NCBI RefSeq assembly: GCF_000182925.2
Contig: NC_026501.1
Span: 6,737,917-6,801,916, forward strand
From: Neurospora crassa OR74A
Lineage: Eukaryota; Ascomycota; Sordariomycetes; Sordariales; Sordariaceae
Direction of reading: 5' to 3'
DNA: 64,000 nt
Below the pieces are notes generated by a model. That model saw only the letters and a list, made by a program, of their open reading frames with translations. It had not been told where the DNA came from and searched no databases. A program made the position numbers and the translations under genes. Below, piece after piece: positions 63,005 through 64,000 of the stretch; the first letter of the stretch is position 1; every line of letters starts with the position of its first letter.

Positions 63005-64000
63005 TCTGAATTGCGGACTCCGGTAGCTCCTCTTGCTCGCGGACCGCTTGTTATGCTGCCATCCTTGTAACATGTGAGGAAGAGAACCTGTACCCTATGC
63101 AAGTCACTTGCCACTATACATACCGTAGTTTCGAGTTCAAACCCTACCAAGTAGCAGCTGGGAGTTGCATCGTCGATGCAGTCTTTTACATTTCAAGCTG
63201 GAAGTCCGCCACTTATAGATCGCTCTCGAGTTTCTCCGACCGTTTACGATCCACGGGGTTTCTGTATTGTTTTTGGTGGTGCTGGTCACCGCTCCTCAAG
63301 CATCCCATGCTCACTTTTTGCCCCTCGGCGCCGCGGAACAGTACCGGGCGGGATTCGGTTGGAAGAGCACCAACGGGGTTGCTGAGGACTTGCCGGTCTG
63401 CTCCAGTGTAGGTGAGTTCAGTTCCCACTTCTCGCAGCGGTGGTTGCGCGCTATCATGGACGCTACTGAGCGTCTGGGCCATGGAATGGAACCACGGACC
63501 AGCAGAAAGCCCGGTAGTATGGTCCGGGTTGCTGGTGCCTTTGTCTTTTGGGTTGAAAATTGTGTGAGAGCTTGAGTGGGTGGTTTGGAGGAACCAATAT
63601 GGCTGAAGCATGTTTGCCGGCCGAGCCATTCAAAGAGTGGACTCTGGCTGAAGAGGGAAAGGGGACCAGTGATCACAAACCAACATGTGCTCTGTGCGTC
63701 CTGAATCCCCACCACAGATCGCTGTCATGGTTGCCATGATTGTTTGTTGTTTATGATGTCTTTCTTTTATTTTTGCCGTGAGCATTCATGTTGGGTGAAA
63801 CGTGATAAGGAATACTGAAACACTATAACCAATGCCTGCACACCTGGGCCTACATGGACGACGGTGATGCCGGGTGCAACTCCCACTGCGATCCATGGCC
63901 TCGTCCTGCAAAATGGGACATGGATAGGCATGATATGATGGTTGCCCGTTGGTCAGGCCAGATAGCGTGGTCTGAGCAGTGTTCTGATGGATATGTGCGA

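Larger units (their letters stand above)
58795..64000. other. Gene-poor region, right edge
   Basis: About 5.2 kb without a supported gene. Contents include the T46 run, C15 (62409-62423) and G30 (62973-63002). Frames of 130-155 codons on the minus strand near 61,900-62,840 and 63,200-63,700 start at GTG or other non-ATG codons, or have no recognisable motif. Confidence 0.4.

Overview
This window is nuclear DNA of a filamentous ascomycete (Pezizomycotina), most likely a Sordariomycete. The evidence is the architecture: many short introns of about 50-190 bp with GTRNGT donors, CTAAC/CTGAC-type branch points and YAG acceptors; low-complexity Q/P/S-rich protein segments; and a gene set (Clr5-domain regulator, long Kin4-type kinase, Cps1-like GT2, GWT1, VCX-type exchanger) typical of mould genomes. 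There is no rRNA, no CRISPR and no bacterial-type operon. The species cannot be named from the sequence alone.

Bases 1-28,000 are gene-rich. From the left: the 3' end of an unidentified plus-strand gene; a single-exon SPRY-domain protein with six proline/glycine repeats; a two-exon Clr5-domain nuclear protein; a seven-exon vacuolar Ca2+/H+ exchanger; four-exon cytosolic aspartyl-tRNA synthetase; a three-exon Kin4/Frk1-family kinase; the two-exon GPI-anchor acyltransferase GWT1; and, divergent from GWT1, an unrecognised two-exon gene. Seven of the nine genes lie on the minus strand. They are not an operon or a secondary-metabolite cluster. They are independent housekeeping and regulatory genes: calcium homeostasis, translation, mitotic checkpoint, GPI anchoring and transcription.

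Bases 28,000-64,000 are gene-poor. The only convincing gene is a four-exon type-2 glycosyltransferase (41,758-43,617). It sits between about 13.9 kb and at least 20.4 kb in which I see no convincing gene and no transposon protein. These deserts carry many long homopolymer runs (A, T, G or C, up to 46 nt), small tandem repeats and recurrent CCTAGG-centred palindromes.

The most notable observations are: (1) a predicted 3-nucleotide microexon in the Ca2+/H+ exchanger, placed between a textbook branch point/acceptor and a GTACGT donor and needed to restore a conserved residue; (2) an inverted-repeat element (2,639-2,974) that looks like a MITE; (3) an internally deleted tRNA-like gene at 22,930; (4) an isolated GT2 gene in a gene desert. 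All exon coordinates were derived by reading the sequence by hand. Many open frames in the window lack an ATG or are antisense shadows and were left out.
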